From Prostheceraeus crozeri (taxonomy: Eukaryota > Platyhelminthes > Polycladida > Euryleptidae), in assembly GCA_907163375.1 (NCBI GenBank), contig CAJQUW010006334.1:124001-188000 (forward strand): a stretch of DNA of 64,000 nt, read 5' to 3'. This document shows positions 62,898-64,000 of this stretch, piece after piece. Made by a program: the position numbers and the translations under genes. The notes beneath the pieces are model-generated. The model saw only the letters and a list, made by a program, of their open reading frames with translations. It did no database searches and was not told the DNA's origin. How positions within the stretch are numbered: the first letter of the stretch is position 1; each line of letters starts with the position of its first letter.

Positions 62898-63130
62898 CCT
62901 GAGTTCCTTTGCTTTCCTTTATCTCTCGTTTCCGTTCACTTCTTTCAGCAAAGGCACTTTCATTTCAGATTCATTATGTTTGTATTCTTTGCAATGAAAT
63001 GAAACAACTTGGTCTGTATTCTTTCGGGCAACATCATAGTCATGTTCATTTATGCGTTCTCTCAAACTTCTACCAAATTCAACCATGTGAATGAAGTTGC
63101 AATCATTAAAATGAATAGAATATATGGGTG
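62898..63130 (-). pseudogene. Penelope-like GIY-YIG remnant
   Basis: YSIHFNDCNFIHMVEFGRSL then RERINEHDYDVARKN and VVSFHCKEYKHNESEMK. The GRSLRERINEH and VVSFHC blocks closely match the copy at 27.1-27.3 kb, so both belong to one PLE family. Confidence 0.7.
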
Positions 63131-63379
63131 ATTCTCATAATGTTTTATCATTTTATAATATTTTTATCGTATGTTTTTATCATGCTTGTTGTGTAACCTG
63201 CAGTCATTTTGTATGATAAATTTATCACTAGCGATGCTATAAGTTCATCCGACGAAAGAATATAAATGTTTTACATCGTGTGGGACCACAGTTGGAAGCA
63301 ATCCCGTATAGTCATCTTTGAGGTGGAGCATCATGTAATTAACTAAATGCTGCCTATATCTTATTGAAATCTTCCACCA

Positions 63380-63545
63380 TAGTTCTGAATTTCATTAAGA
63401 AAATGTAGACGTTGTTGTTTATGTCGAAGGATGATAAACATAAATGATATTGAAACAAAAAAATGACATCATCCTTCGACATACGATCAGATGAAAAGTA
63501 ATATTCGCCAAACATCAGCATTTTCTTAATGACATTCAGATATCA
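63380..63545. repeat. inverted repeat with unequal arms
   Basis: TGAAT.TCATTAAGAAAATG and TATGTCGAAGGATGAT at 63387-63436 are mirrored at 63467-63541, where about 20 extra bases occur in the right arm. The rest of 63.1-64.0 kb shows nothing. Confidence 0.55.
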
Positions 63546-64000
63546 GTTGAATGATAGCGGAAAACTCCGCCAAGAATTAAGCAGCTTTGAGTTTCTTCTA
63601 AATTCTACGATGCTCCATCTTAGTTAGAAGAATACGAGATTGTTACAAGCTCTGGTTCTTTCCTAGGATGAATTTGTAACAACGTCAGTAACAAACTTAT
63701 CATGCAAAATAACTACAGGTGATAATATGCATAACAAAAACATCATATTATCTTCTATCAATTTTAATGATTGTAACTTCATTTTTATCGGTGAAGGAAG
63801 GAGAAGGTGCTCTAATATGATAATGCAAGAATATTTCAAAAGACATTAAAGACTCCGTTTCATCCAAGAAGTAACCGACTCTTTTAGTTTGACTCAGCAA
63901 AACGAAATTGATGACATGTGCGTATCAAGATGCAAAAAGTGTGCATTAGTGATGATATTCTATCGTAGTTGCTTCCGTTTCAACACATACCGGGGACGGG

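Overview
This is eukaryotic, animal-type DNA: AT-rich, with one split gene whose introns obey GT-AG rules and with a dense, mixed load of animal transposons. The element spectrum (Penelope-like retroelements with GIY-YIG nucleases, Tc1/mariner, hAT, Harbinger, a CR1/L2-type LINE, tRNA-headed SINEs, fold-back MITEs) fits a marine invertebrate bilaterian. I cannot name the species or phylum from the sequence alone.

Left third (1-23.45 kb, minus strand): the 5' half of an SLC1-family transporter gene (excitatory amino-acid transporter type). Seven exons fit together in phase and encode residues 1 to about 292: the N-terminal tail, TM1, TM2, TM3, the start of TM4 and the extracellular loop before it. 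The remaining exons lie left of the window. A CCAAT box and a TATA-like element sit 55-95 bases upstream of the ATG. The introns are packed with mobile DNA: a SINE in intron 7; an internally deleted mariner, a 618-bp hAT-type MITE and a LINE in intron 4; a Penelope reverse-transcriptase fragment between long inverted repeats, a SINE and a fold-back MITE arm in intron 2; and a transposase fragment plus a hammerhead-like Penelope end in intron 1.

Middle (23.5-48.6 kb): no host gene is recognised. It holds hairpin-rich repeats (24-26 kb), a Penelope GIY-YIG fragment (26.7-27.4 kb), a long hairpin (27.8 kb), a fold-back MITE (29.0-29.7 kb) and a LINE remnant (30 kb). At 31.8-33.6 kb is a mariner-like element with an intact 353-aa transposase and 167-bp terminal inverted repeats that look identical, the youngest element in the window. 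Further right are a hAT-like element (38-39 kb), a MADF-domain fragment (41.2 kb), a Penelope reverse transcriptase (42.9-43.5 kb) and a frameshifted DDE transposase (45.4-46.5 kb).

Right (48.6-64 kb): a nested nest of elements. A Tc1 element with an open DD34E transposase (49.98-51.48 kb) faces a second, inverted Tc1 copy that lost its middle and now contains a Harbinger element with an open Myb/SANT ORF. A 232-bp repeat built on a 21-bp (heptad) minisatellite occurs near both. Beyond this a Penelope element (56.0-58.4 kb, minus) is split by a 1.07-kb DNA transposon with 6-bp target duplications. At 61.0-61.4 kb is a 329-bp element carrying a hammerhead-ribozyme-like fold, 43-bp inverted repeats, a 32-bp extension and a 12-bp target duplication. 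It sits between the arms of a larger inverted repeat. Another Penelope 3' end with a hammerhead-like motif lies at 62.2-63.1 kb.

The strongest candidate for something undescribed is the repeated association of hammerhead-type motifs with Penelope ends here, above all the compact 61.0-61.4 kb element.
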